Below, one piece after another: positions 47,252 through 55,209 of a DNA stretch of 64,000 bases (positions are counted from its first letter, which is position 1; each line of letters starts with the position of its first letter). The stretch lies in assembly GCA_947455605.1 (NCBI GenBank), contig CANGOX010000004.1:32216-96215 (forward strand), in the 5' to 3' direction. The stretch is from Chitinophagaceae bacterium (lineage in GTDB: Bacteria; Bacteroidota; Bacteroidia; Chitinophagales; Chitinophagaceae). The notes beneath the pieces are model-generated. The model was not told where the DNA came from. It saw only the letters and a program-made list of their open reading frames with translations, and did not search any database. Both the position numbers and the translations under genes were made by a program.

Positions 47252-48166
47252 CTACTGTTTACCTTTTTCAGACAAGTAGCTTACTAAATTGTCCAGCACT
47301 TTCTCTGATAGCCTTTGTTTGGCTTCTATGGTAAAACCTGCAGAACTATCCGACAGGATGATATTCTCTATATGCTGAAATTCAGGATAATGAATACCTG
47401 CCCCGTCTCCATCAAATATCGCAAAGGAAGTATTGTCTGCTGAAAGCCATTGCAGGAAAGCCTGTTTTTCAAAAGTCAATCCCAATGAAGTATTGATCAG
47501 TATGGAGTTTTTCTTTTTGATGCGGAATTCTTTTTCGGTAAGCAGGATGGTATGTTTGGGCACATGAGTTGTAACTACATCACAATGTGCTAACAGTTCC
47601 TGTAGAGGCAAAAACTGCAGATGCTCATTTTCGAGTGCCTGTTTTCTGGTTCTGCTGAAATAAAATACCTGCATCCCAAAATGTGCAGCTGTTTTGGCAA
47701 CCATCTGGCCTAAAGTACCCAGACCAATGATCCCGATACTTTTGTTTTTTAATTCGGAGTTTTCACTGCGCCATTTTTTAACACCCAGCCCTTTACATAA
47801 ATAAATCAATTGAGCGAATAGGAACTCTACGGTTCCTTCATCTCCGTAATCCCTCACACCTTTTACGGTTATTCCATGTTTGACTGCTGCTGCAATATCT
47901 ACATTGGCAGATTTTGCATCATATAAACTACAACACATACCGATATATTGTAAGGATGTTGATGCCTCTATAATATCCGCATCTATTCTGGTTCTTGAAC
48001 TTACCAAAACACAGTCGGCACCGGCTATCCGTTCTAAGATGTCTTTTTTTGATGAGGGGGTGTCCTTATAAACAGCGATCGGTTCTGTTGAGAACTTTGC
48101 GATGTTTTCAATGGCCTGCTCAGATAAGCGGCAATCATCGAGCAGGGTTATTTTCTTACATTTCAT
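47252..48166 (-). CDS. D-2-hydroxyacid dehydrogenase homologue with altered active site
   Basis: The 304-aa protein has the NAD-binding core GLGTLG (148-153) and the general order of D-isomer-specific hydroxyacid dehydrogenases. However, the catalytic Arg of the NTSRG motif is Leu228 (NTSLG), and the catalytic His of the usual PHxAG motif appears as Ser274 (SDSSAG). The segment DGDGAG replaces the DVFE part. It may bind NAD without normal turnover, or use other residues. It is one of three minus-strand genes in a row but is separated from the next by a hairpin. Confidence 0.82.
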   Translation of the reverse strand: MKCKKITLLDDCRLSEQAIENIAKFSTEPIAVYKDTPSSKKDILERIAGADCVLVSSRTRIDADIIEASTSLQYIGMCCSLYDAKSANVDIAAAVKHGITVKGVRDYGDEGTVEFLFAQLIYLCKGLGVKKWRSENSELKNKSIGIIGLGTLGQMVAKTAAHFGMQVFYFSRTRKQALENEHLQFLPLQELLAHCDVVTTHVPKHTILLTEKEFRIKKKNSILINTSLGLTFEKQAFLQWLSADNTSFAIFDGDGAGIHYPEFQHIENIILSDSSAGFTIEAKQRLSEKVLDNLVSYLSEKGKQ

Positions 48167-48216
48167 GGTTTTTTCTCGGATTAGAGAATGTGTAATTAGG
48201 TTGCAAACATTAAAAA

Positions 48217-48249
48217 GAAAAGGTCATACTATCAAAGTATAATCCTTTT
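48217..48249 (-). terminator. terminator hairpin after the DUF3291-like gene
   Basis: AAAAGGTCATACT and AAGTATAATCCTTTT form a stem with GU and AC imperfections, 78 bases past the stop of the minus-strand gene at 48327. The same hairpin core recurs at 50688-50720 and 55126-55158. Confidence 0.75.
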
Positions 48250-48326
48250 ATCTTTTTCTCCCCAGTTTGAATTCATAACTATCAGCAAAATATCGGGTTA
48301 AACCTCCTATAATATCAAAGATTTTA

Positions 48327-48752
48327 TCACTTTAATTTTCTTTCAGTTTTAGTCCACTTAATGGAAGGAAATTGATTGGTGATCTGAGCATTCGATGGAT
48401 TTCTGACCTTACTTAATTTTCCTTCCGTAAAGAGTTTTTCAGCTACCGTCTGCCAATCAGGAAATTCCATCCCTTCCTGAATCCAATGGTGGTAAGACGC
48501 TTCATTACACCAATCAGGAAGATGTTGCATAGCGTTACGATGTGACGAAGAACCCCTGAATTCTTTCATGGAAGCATCATCTTCCCACATGGTCATGGTC
48601 CAGAAGGTGAAATTCTTATCTATTAATTCCATCCCCTTTAAAAGCCCTTTTGAATTTTTTAATTCTTTCACGGAAGCTTCATTTGCTCTCATGAAGGGAA
48701 TGATATAGAATATTGATTTTACACGAAGTCTGGTCACTGAAACAAAAGGCAT
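48327..48752 (-). CDS. DUF3291-like protein (dimeric alpha/beta barrel)
   Basis: The 141-aa protein has no signal peptide. The sequence FVSVTRLRVKSIFYIIPFM...SKGLLKGMELIDKNFTFWTMTMWEDDASMKEFRGSSSHRNAM resembles the DUF3291/antibiotic monooxygenase-like fold, in which a monooxygenase-type barrel is formed by dimers. The function in this family is not known. It is in a row with, but not clearly cotranscribed with, the dehydrogenase-like gene. Confidence 0.75.
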   Translation of the reverse strand: MPFVSVTRLRVKSIFYIIPFMRANEASVKELKNSKGLLKGMELIDKNFTFWTMTMWEDDASMKEFRGSSSHRNAMQHLPDWCNEASYHHWIQEGMEFPDWQTVAEKLFTEGKLSKVRNPSNAQITNQFPSIKWTKTERKLK

Positions 48753-48848
48753 AAGAATAGTTTAATTATATAAAAATAATTGGAAAGATTTAACCAGCCT
48801 AACTCGTAGAAAATAAAAAAAATGCCCCCGCATTATGTGAGGCTTGAC

Positions 48849-49793
48849 TTATCTGTTACCCTGTGCCAGATTTTTTTTGATCGCATAGATCTGTTCTCTC
48901 ATTTCAGCCAAAGAACCGATCAAAATATAATATTCATATTCGTAAATAGATTTTTTATAAAGGATCGCATCTTTTATCGGTGCTATATAAGAAGTGGATG
49001 CATCTGCCGCTTCTTTACCCGGTTCTCCAGCCATTCCGGCCAAAAACATAGTGCATTGTGGATTGTAAACAAGCATACCAACGTCTACATCATCAACAAA
49101 TGCCATCCAGTTTTCTGATACTTCCTTATATCTGCCCCAAAATCCACTGGCAAGATTCTTAACTTCCAACTTTTTGTAGGGCTCATGGGTAAAGGGGGCA
49201 TTTCCTTCATAGGTAAAAAGATTTTTCAAAGCAGAGATCGGATACACCGCCGGTAATTCCTGGTTACGCAGTAAACTGTCGCCATAGATCTCATCTGTAC
49301 GGTGACAGGTAAGCCGGTTTCTGATGGTCAATATATTTCCGTTCAAAAATGTCCACTGTTCCATTTCTGCTTCGGCGGGCCGGTTATTCATATCCCATTG
49401 CATGGGGATACATTTCACATACAAGGTATCCTTTGATTGTTTGTAGTCGATAATTCTGGCGCGATTACGAAACGCATCGCCTACCTGAATCGGGTTCCAT
49501 GCCCAGGGTGACCAATTAGGTGATTGACCTTCTGCTTTTCGATCAAGGCTTTTACCCGCGTAATAGGATTGCTGTATATAACGGCCTTCATCGGCAATAT
49601 TTACCAGACTACGTTGAGATCCTGAATAAGAGATCCAGGAAATAGCACCGCCCCGGGTAAGGTCGAATTTCACTGTAAGCTTCCCATTATCTGCAACCAG
49701 TTCTTTGGGTATTTGGGTATTTATCTGTTTATCTGTTTGCCCGAAACAAACGGTAAAGCTGAGCAATGCGGATAGAAGGAAAGTGCCTCTCAT
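48849..49793 (-). CDS. exported beta-sandwich protein of unknown function
   Basis: The 314-aa product has a signal peptide (MRGTFLLSALLSFTVCFGQ). The mature sequence is beta-rich (GKLTVKFDLTRGGAISWISYSGSQRSLVNI, EQWTFLNGNILTIRNRLTCH) with aromatic clusters (NWSPWAWNPIQVGD), which suggests a galactose-mutarotase-like or carbohydrate-related beta-sandwich. I cannot assign a family. It is a single minus-strand gene divergent from the PhyH gene. Confidence 0.68.
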   Translation of the reverse strand: MRGTFLLSALLSFTVCFGQTDKQINTQIPKELVADNGKLTVKFDLTRGGAISWISYSGSQRSLVNIADEGRYIQQSYYAGKSLDRKAEGQSPNWSPWAWNPIQVGDAFRNRARIIDYKQSKDTLYVKCIPMQWDMNNRPAEAEMEQWTFLNGNILTIRNRLTCHRTDEIYGDSLLRNQELPAVYPISALKNLFTYEGNAPFTHEPYKKLEVKNLASGFWGRYKEVSENWMAFVDDVDVGMLVYNPQCTMFLAGMAGEPGKEAADASTSYIAPIKDAILYKKSIYEYEYYILIGSLAEMREQIYAIKKNLAQGNR

Positions 49794-49877
49794 GACTATT
49801 ATATAGGAAGTAAAAATAATGGATTGCAGCCTCCTGTCGCTTGAATTATTTTATATTTATGATCATAACCCTCCGAT

Positions 49878-50615
49878 ATGCTTACCAAAGAAGAGATCGA
49901 ATGCTTAGATACAAATGGGTATCTGGGACTTGGACAATTATTAACCGCACAAGAAGTAGAACAGGTTAATGAACGTATTGCCGAATTGATGCGATCGGAA
50001 GGGGAGAATGCCGGTGCAGAATTGAAGGACTCAAAATATATCCGTCATCCAAAAGAAGAAGGTGCAGACCGTTTGGCCGACTTGGTGAATAAAGGAAAGG
50101 TGTTCGATGTTTTTTATACGCATCCCCGGGTATTGGCTGGTATTGAAGCCGTATTAGGGCAGCAATACAAATTATCTTCTCTCAATTACAGAGCCGCCAA
50201 ACCGGGTATGGGTCTTCAAAAATTGCATGTGGATTGGAAGAATACGGTTGTAAGTGGTTCTTATAAAGTTTGCAATAGTATCTGGCTTTTAGATGATTTT
50301 ACAGAAAACAATGGGTCTACCCGTATTGTACCTAAAACGCATAAACTGGATATATTGCCAGATGATGCTATGGCAAACCCAACTGAAAAACATCCTGATG
50401 AGATCCGTATTATCGCACCTGCGGGATCAGTGTTTATTTTTAACTCGCATGTTTGGCATGGCGGAACAACCAATCAAACCGCTCATGACCGTAGGAGTAT
50501 TCACAGTTATTTTTGTACAAGGGAACAGCCCCAGCAAATTGACCAGAAAAAATACATCACGCAGGAAACCTTAAGCCGTATAGGAGAAAGGGGCAGGCAT
50601 ATTTTAGATGTGTGA
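49878..50615 (+). CDS. phytanoyl-CoA dioxygenase (PhyH)-like Fe(II)/2-oxoglutarate oxygenase
   Basis: The 245-aa protein has the non-haem iron triad of PhyH enzymes: His117 and Asp119 in KLHVDWKN, and His194 in FNSHVWHGG; Arg205/206 after it probably binds 2-oxoglutarate. The opening EEIECLDTNGYLGLGQLL is also typical. The family hydroxylates small molecules. It is followed downstream by the decayed region, and no biosynthetic partner remains intact next to it. Confidence 0.9.
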   Translation: MLTKEEIECLDTNGYLGLGQLLTAQEVEQVNERIAELMRSEGENAGAELKDSKYIRHPKEEGADRLADLVNKGKVFDVFYTHPRVLAGIEAVLGQQYKLSSLNYRAAKPGMGLQKLHVDWKNTVVSGSYKVCNSIWLLDDFTENNGSTRIVPKTHKLDILPDDAMANPTEKHPDEIRIIAPAGSVFIFNSHVWHGGTTNQTAHDRRSIHSYFCTREQPQQIDQKKYITQETLSRIGERGRHILDV

Positions 50616-50623
50616 GACTATAG

Positions 50624-50671
50624 TTACATAGCATCTATCGAACCACCATCCAAAGTAAATAGATCTGCCTT
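50624..50671 (-). pseudogene. SDR gene remnant, C-terminal 14 residues only
   Basis: On the minus strand the frame reads ADLFTLDGGSIDAM then TAA, matching the end of SDR proteins (the SDR at 6805 ends ETITLDGGAVRSML). The upstream codons hit a stop within about two triplets. So only the last 40-odd bases of an SDR gene survive, next to the PhyH stop. Confidence 0.65.
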
Positions 50672-50687
50672 TCAGGGGTCTAAAACA

Positions 50688-50757
50688 AAAAAGATCATAC
50701 TTTCAAAGTATGACCCTTTTACTTTCTGCTCCGCTTACTGCGGAAAGTTGCAACTAT
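50688..50757 (-). repeat. repeated terminator + 3'-flank element, copy A
   Basis: A hairpin AAAAGATCATACT...AGTATGACCCTTTT (50688-50720) is joined to a 37-base conserved block (50721-50757) that holds CCGCTTACTGCGG and GTTGCAACTAT. The block is nearly identical to copy B at 55159-55195 and resembles copy C at 54549-54580. In the minus strand each block follows a gene 3' end and precedes a terminator. Confidence 0.85.
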
Positions 50758-50781
50758 CAGGGAATATTTTGAAACCCTCTA

Positions 50782-50919
50782 TCAACCTAAATTCACTCTT
50801 GATTGCCTGATTGAAAAACTCATAACAAAATAGCCTGGCACACCGAAAAGATGATCAAGACCAATTTCTTTCGTACGGATACGTTAGTATTCTGCAACGG
50901 TAATTTCTGAGGGTATCAT
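50782..50919 (-). pseudogene. thiamine-diphosphate decarboxylase (indolepyruvate/pyruvate decarboxylase type), N-terminal remnant
   Basis: From ATG 50919 the minus strand reads MIPSEITVAEY, stop, then KEIGLDHLFGVPGYF, which matches the N-terminus of keto-acid decarboxylases (usual form [25 protein letters not shown]). A stop codon interrupts the frame after residue 11 and the next stop comes at 50782, so about 45 codons of a roughly 550-codon gene remain. It lies immediately downstream of the SDR and PLP-decarboxylase genes on the same strand, so it was probably the third gene of that operon. Confidence 0.8.
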
Positions 50920-50943
50920 ATTTTAATCCTCCAACTTTATTAT

Positions 50944-51702
50944 TTATTGTGCTAAGTAGCCACCGTCTATATTGAGAGCTGCTCCAGTAATAAATGAGCT
51001 ATCATCACAGGCTAGAAAAATAAAACCGTTGGCAATTTCTTCCGATGTGCCTAAACGATTCATAGGATGTTTATTGAGTATCAACTGTTTTCTTTGAGGT
51101 TGATTATTTAGATCCAATTTATTAAGTAAAGGCGTATCAATAAATCCTGGGCAAATAACGTTTACCCTTACACTATCGGCGTATTCTAGTGCTGCTGTTT
51201 TGGTAAGCCCTATTAATCCATGTTTCGCGGCAACATAATGGGCTGAGTTTGCATAACCCACTTTTCCTGATATTGAAGACATATTTACAATAACCCCTTT
51301 TTTTTGTTTCTCCATTTGAATAAGTTCATGCTTCATACAATAGAATACTCCGGTTAAATCTATCCCGATTACTTTTAACCATGACTGTTCATCCATTTCG
51401 CTGATTTTACCAGGCTTCCCTCCTATGCCGGCATTGTTAAGCGCAACATCTAGTGTTCCGAATATGCTGATCACTTTTTGAACAGCAACTTCTACCTGAG
51501 TATATACCGATACATTGCATTCAATAAAAATTGCTTTGGATTGAATTGCTTTTATTTCTTCCATTGCTTTTATATTAATGCCTCTTTCCCTGTCGGCTAT
51601 TGCGATGTTAGCACCTTCTTTAGCAGCTGCAATTGCACATGCTTTGCCAATACCTGATAATCCGCCAGTTATAAAAACTGTTTTATTTTCCAATTTTCTC
51701 AT
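50944..51702 (-). CDS. classical SDR oxidoreductase
   Basis: The 252-aa protein has TGGLSGIG (11-18), NNAGIGG near 90, Ser-SIS and Tyr-x3-Lys in HYVAAKHGLIGL (about 153-164), and ITGAALNIDGGY at the end. All catalytic residues are present. It is 191 bases downstream of the PLP decarboxylase gene and 24 bases before the decarboxylase remnant, on the same strand. Context suggests oxidation or reduction of an aldehyde/alcohol made from an amine or keto acid. Confidence 0.9.
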   Translation of the reverse strand: MRKLENKTVFITGGLSGIGKACAIAAAKEGANIAIADRERGINIKAMEEIKAIQSKAIFIECNVSVYTQVEVAVQKVISIFGTLDVALNNAGIGGKPGKISEMDEQSWLKVIGIDLTGVFYCMKHELIQMEKQKKGVIVNMSSISGKVGYANSAHYVAAKHGLIGLTKTAALEYADSVRVNVICPGFIDTPLLNKLDLNNQPQRKQLILNKHPMNRLGTSEEIANGFIFLACDDSSFITGAALNIDGGYLAQ

Positions 51703-51893
51703 GCTGTTATGTATTGTTTTATTTGTGCCTTTTCGTGAATGTTTTTTAGTTGAATAAAGGTCAACCCCTCTAACCTTTTAAATGTTGCAGATTCTTTGAA
51801 AAAATGATAACTTTCACACATCCTTAGTTTGTCCCTGGTAAAGCAATTCGTACTCTTAAACCAGTATTTATTGTAATGCACATTTGCGGATGC

Positions 51894-53639
51894 TTATATT
51901 ATATTTAAGATCTGATCTCTTGCGGCTCTGATACATAACAGTACATGATCCATCACTTCGGGCGTAATAGAAACATTGAGTGGAAATATTTTAAGCGCGA
52001 ATATCATAGCATCCTTATCTTCCATATCTCTGTTATATTCTGTAGTACGGAACCCGGTGGTAAAACTGAGATAAGGTGTGCATTGACCGTTTATTTTTTT
52101 ACCTGAACGGAACCATTCGAACAGAAGGTCACCAATGGCATGTGTCAGATTGTTATGCGCTATAAGATCATTCAAGTAATTTTTGTCTTTCAGTTCGTGC
52201 GCATATTGAACACTTGCATTCATGCCGGAAGGATATATTTTTAAAAGGGTTACCAATCCAAAATCGGATTGATTTACACAAACCATTGTTGGATCATCTC
52301 CAATTTTTTGCTGCAGGTACACTTTATTTTCAAGTATACCTCCTAAAACAGATTGAAAACCTTCATAGCCAAAGAACTTAAGTGTAGCCCATCCAGCCAT
52401 AGAGCCCGTTGCGGTTCTGGAAACCTCTAAAGTATAATTCAAAGGGTTATAAGGTGAACGTGGCTGCAAATAAGATGAAGCCGGACGGGAAAGTAGAGAT
52501 TCAAATGCTGCTGCATCTTTATAAACAAATGCACTGCTGATATAGGGAGAAAAACCTGTTTTATGAAAATCCGCACCAAATGCATCAGCATAAAAAATAT
52601 CCTTTATCGCTGCATAATTCTTTTCGATAAAGGGTAATACTGCCGCGGAAAAGCCAAGCGGATTTAATGTAAAATCATAATTTTTAAATGTCATCCACGA
52701 CCAACCGATCACCGAATCACAATACAAGAATATTTTACCGTAACCTTTTGGATTGGGGTATTTATTAATTAAATGATATACTTCTTTTACAGGATCATAA
52801 GCACTTGCATCCGTTGTTCCCATGGTGCAAACAACAGAAGCGACGGGTATTTGTTTAGCCTGACAATCCTTCAATACTTCTTCTAGATGCACCATATCCA
52901 TTGCATTGGAATCAGTATCCGTTTTTATACGGATGATATTATCCATACCTAATCCTATCCAGTCTGTACTGTTTAGCATTGTATAATGCGCCTGTTGTGA
53001 ACAGATCACTTTTGCATTAACACGGATTCCTTTATTTCTTGAATCAGGAAGCACGCTGGTTAGTGCGTATTTTAAATGATAGGTCCAGCAGCCCGAACCA
53101 CCATAGGTATATAAACAGCCCGATTTTTTAGCTTCCCATCCTGCCAGATTGGCCAATATGCCACCGGACTCTAATTCTGCCTGATGTATGTTCCAGGCAT
53201 ATTCACCCTCCAGAATATTCGGTGCAAATACTTCTGTAAGAATAGAAACAACGATGGCGGCAGTATTTCCTTGTGGGTTAACATTATTCATAGTGAGGGG
53301 ATGACCCCAGTTGGGAAGACCTTCAAACAATTTGATCGCTTGTAGGATCACTTCACTTGATGTGTGCATTTTTTGTTCTAGTGAAGCTTCTTTTACATGT
53401 TCAAAATCAATCATCAAATTGGGATTGGTTCCCAGGAATGCTGCACCGTCGTTTTTTTCGGGTTTTAGTTTATCTAATTCACGTATAGCTTCAGCAATTC
53501 CGTCAGCCAAAGAATCTTTCTCTCCTTTATAAGGAGATGGAAAAGAATTGCGCATATCGGTTCGATACTTCGCCCATCGGGGAACAGGTTGATTTGATAT
53601 TTCAGTTGTTATACCTTGGTTTTCTGTTTTATTGCTCAT
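51894..53639 (-). CDS. group II pyridoxal-dependent decarboxylase
   Basis: The 581-aa protein has the PLP decarboxylase fold: GGSGCWTYHLKYAL (about 180-193), His218 in SQQAHYTM stacking on PLP, Asp308 in LYCDSVIGWSW binding the pyridine nitrogen, and the PLP Lys360 in ADFHKTGFSPY. It belongs to the glutamate/tyrosine/tryptophan decarboxylase superfamily but is more than 100 residues longer than the usual 450-480. Substrate cannot be predicted. With the SDR and the lost keto-acid decarboxylase next to it, an amine or aldehyde pathway is likely. Confidence 0.88.
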   Translation of the reverse strand: MSNKTENQGITTEISNQPVPRWAKYRTDMRNSFPSPYKGEKDSLADGIAEAIRELDKLKPEKNDGAAFLGTNPNLMIDFEHVKEASLEQKMHTSSEVILQAIKLFEGLPNWGHPLTMNNVNPQGNTAAIVVSILTEVFAPNILEGEYAWNIHQAELESGGILANLAGWEAKKSGCLYTYGGSGCWTYHLKYALTSVLPDSRNKGIRVNAKVICSQQAHYTMLNSTDWIGLGMDNIIRIKTDTDSNAMDMVHLEEVLKDCQAKQIPVASVVCTMGTTDASAYDPVKEVYHLINKYPNPKGYGKIFLYCDSVIGWSWMTFKNYDFTLNPLGFSAAVLPFIEKNYAAIKDIFYADAFGADFHKTGFSPYISSAFVYKDAAAFESLLSRPASSYLQPRSPYNPLNYTLEVSRTATGSMAGWATLKFFGYEGFQSVLGGILENKVYLQQKIGDDPTMVCVNQSDFGLVTLLKIYPSGMNASVQYAHELKDKNYLNDLIAHNNLTHAIGDLLFEWFRSGKKINGQCTPYLSFTTGFRTTEYNRDMEDKDAMIFALKIFPLNVSITPEVMDHVLLCIRAARDQILNII

Positions 53640-54301
53640 TTTGTTTATTATTAAGAAATCGGATATTAAATGATAATATACTTTAGTGACACATATACTC
53701 CTATAGTAAAGAATGCCTATTCACAATTTGATCTGATGTTGAATGTTAAATAGTAATACATGATAACTTTATAACTGGTTATATTAGTTGAAAACTAAAT
53801 TGAGCTGTTTTAACGGAACAACTGTTACACTATTTCATAAAATAGTTGCAAGATTCACGTGTCATTTATTTGGACCGGCTTTAATTCTGATAATAACAGA
53901 TAGTTCATTTATATTTCTTTTTAAATGTTATCAGATAACGTAATACTGATATAGAAAAGAATAGCGGGGAATGGTGTACTGTATTTGTAAAAGATTACGG
54001 TCTTTGATCAAACCTTATCATGCAGCAGAAGAGGAACAAAGATTAATACCTAAAGAGGGTATAATTAATTGAAGGCTGTTGATTGAATTACTAAAATCCT
54101 GGAATATTTTTTTAGCTTAAAAGTCTCCTTAAACGACCGTTTTAGTGGGAAAGAATTCATACAGCTTATTCTACTGTTGCAAGCGCATCACTCACCTGTA
54201 TCCAACCAATTTTTATCTATTCTAACATTTTGAAGATCACACATTACTTCAAAATCGATGTGAATCATAAACACCCCCAGTACATCAATAATCAGGCGGC
54301 C
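53640..54301. other. AT-rich gap with no intact gene
   Basis: This 660-base stretch upstream of the PLP decarboxylase contains no ORF I can support; short frames with random-looking sequence occur on both strands. One open minus-strand frame from about 54272 (MIHIDFEVMCDLQNVRIDK) is not recognisable. The region's low complexity and stop density indicate decayed or regulatory DNA. Confidence 0.55.
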
Positions 54302-54472
54302 TCAAAGTCTTACAATGGAATTTGCTTCTGGTTTCTTAAATCTGTAACCAAAAGAAAAAGCACCTACGCTGGTAAACCATGTAAGTCCAAAATACCGGTT
54401 CGATAGACGCCTGACCAATCTTTTTTTCAGGTACCCATTTTCGAGCCGAGGAAGTAAGTCAATTGTTGGAAC
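54302..54472 (-). pseudogene. C-terminal remnant of a beta-barrel-like protein
   Basis: The frame is open for 56 codons between two stops and ends YFGLTWFTSVGAFSFGYRFKK..., with alternating aromatic and small residues like the last strands of an outer-membrane barrel. It has no start codon with a signal peptide, so a 5' deletion is likely. Identity of the original gene is unknown. Confidence 0.5.
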
Positions 54473-54516
54473 TTATCATATTGAATACTAATGACTAAAT
54501 GGGGCTAAAAATAAAA

Positions 54517-54580
54517 ACGAGCCATTTAAAAATGACTCGTCAAATAAAGCTCCACTTAGTGCGGTAAGTTGCAATTGTTA
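54517..54580 (-). repeat. terminator and 3'-flank element, copy C (diverged)
   Basis: A terminator hairpin ACGAGCCATT / AATGACTCGT (54517-54540, one mismatch, A/T flanks) is followed by a block at 54549-54580 that resembles the conserved block of copies A and B: GCTCCACTTAGTGCGG then GTTGCAATT. It lies six bases downstream of the YoeB stop. Confidence 0.7.
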
Positions 54581-54586
54581 TATCTT

Positions 54587-54844
54587 TTAATCGTAATGAA
54601 ACCTGCACTTTGCAATTTGAATCTCATCTTCTACAACCCTGTAAATTAATCTGTGTTCCTCATCGATTCTTCCAGACCAGAATCCAGCATAGTTAAACCG
54701 TAATGCTTCAGGTTTTCCGGTTCCTTCATACGGACTTCGTGAAATATCTTTTAATAATTCATTAATTCGCTTTAGTTTTTGTTTATCATTTTTTTGCCAA
54801 AAAAGATAATCCTCCCAGGACTGTTCTGTAAAAACAAACTTCAT
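54587..54844 (-). CDS. yoeB: YoeB toxin, mRNA interferase of the RelE superfamily
   Basis: The 85-aa protein matches YoeB over its length: SWEDYLFWQKND, LLKDISRSPYEGTGKPEALRFNYAGFWSGRIDEEHRLIYRV, and the end CRFHYD. Glu46, Arg65, His83 and Tyr84 fall at the same numbers as the catalytic residues of E. coli YoeB, which cuts mRNA in the ribosomal A site. Its ATG overlaps the antitoxin stop (TAATG), so translation is coupled. All key residues are intact. Confidence 0.93.
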   Translation of the reverse strand: MKFVFTEQSWEDYLFWQKNDKQKLKRINELLKDISRSPYEGTGKPEALRFNYAGFWSGRIDEEHRLIYRVVEDEIQIAKCRFHYD

Positions 54845-55095
54845 TAATCAATAAGTTTTTTAAACATTTTTTTGCCAGACTTTAACTCTTCTATAGAAGC
54901 ATCTAATCTCTGTTGATTAATGCGGGATGACAATTCGTGTTGTGTAGTTTTAAGAGAATTGTACTCATCCAATGAAATAACCACAACGCCTGTATCTTTT
55001 CCACGGTTGATGATTAAGGTTTCAAAACTTTGGGTAACCTTATCGAGATAACCCTTGGTATCCTTGCGAAAATCGGAAAGTGTAGTTGTGAGCAT
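54844..55095 (-). CDS. yefM: YefM antitoxin (Phd/YefM family)
   Basis: I start at ATG 55095 (MLTTTLSDFRKDTKGYLDKV), giving 83 aa; the upstream extension to 55122 would cover the operator. The sequence KGYLDKVTQSFETLIINRGKDTGVVVISLDEYNSLKTT is the Phd/YefM DNA-binding and dimer part, and the C-terminal half (about 55-83) neutralises the toxin. It forms the usual antitoxin-first operon with the overlapping toxin gene and probably represses it through the palindrome at 55098-55105. Confidence 0.92.
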   Translation of the reverse strand: MLTTTLSDFRKDTKGYLDKVTQSFETLIINRGKDTGVVVISLDEYNSLKTTQHELSSRINQQRLDASIEELKSGKKMFKKLID

Positions 55096-55097
55096 AT

Positions 55098-55105
55098 ATG
55101 TACAT
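55098..55105. promoter_or_regulatory. YefM-box-like palindrome ATGTACAT upstream of yefM
   Basis: An 8-base palindrome with the core TGTACA lies two bases upstream of the antitoxin start. The E. coli YefM operator has the same TGTACA core. Its location over the likely ribosome-binding or promoter region suits autoregulation. Confidence 0.5.
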
Positions 55106-55125
55106 TTTATAAAAGAATCCAAATA

Positions 55126-55195
55126 AAAAGGGTCATACTATCTAAGTATAACCCTTTTACTTTCTGCTCTCCTTACTGCGGAAAGTTGCAACTAT
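55126..55195 (-). repeat. repeated terminator + 3'-flank element, copy B
   Basis: A hairpin AAAAGGGTCATACT / AGTATAACCCTTTT (55126-55139, 55145-55158) plus the conserved 37-base block (55159-55195) mirrors copy A at 50688-50757. It lies between the DUF4160 stop and the yefM start, so it separates two toxin-antitoxin-like units. Confidence 0.87.
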
Positions 55196-55209
55196 ACGTT
55201 TATTAAATA

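Noticed and set aside
51699..51881. A 60-codon frame between the PLP decarboxylase and SDR genes
   Set aside because: It overlaps the SDR start and shows no recognisable sequence; probably chance.
54187..54272. A short minus-strand frame MIHIDFEVMCDLQNVRIDK... in the decayed gap
   Set aside because: About 26 codons with no recognised family and no context; could be a remnant, but unsupported.
50721..55195. The 37-base blocks as integron attC sites around cassettes
   Set aside because: They follow stop codons and fold, but the core is GTTGCAA and does not match GTTRRRY, and no integron integrase gene is present in the window.
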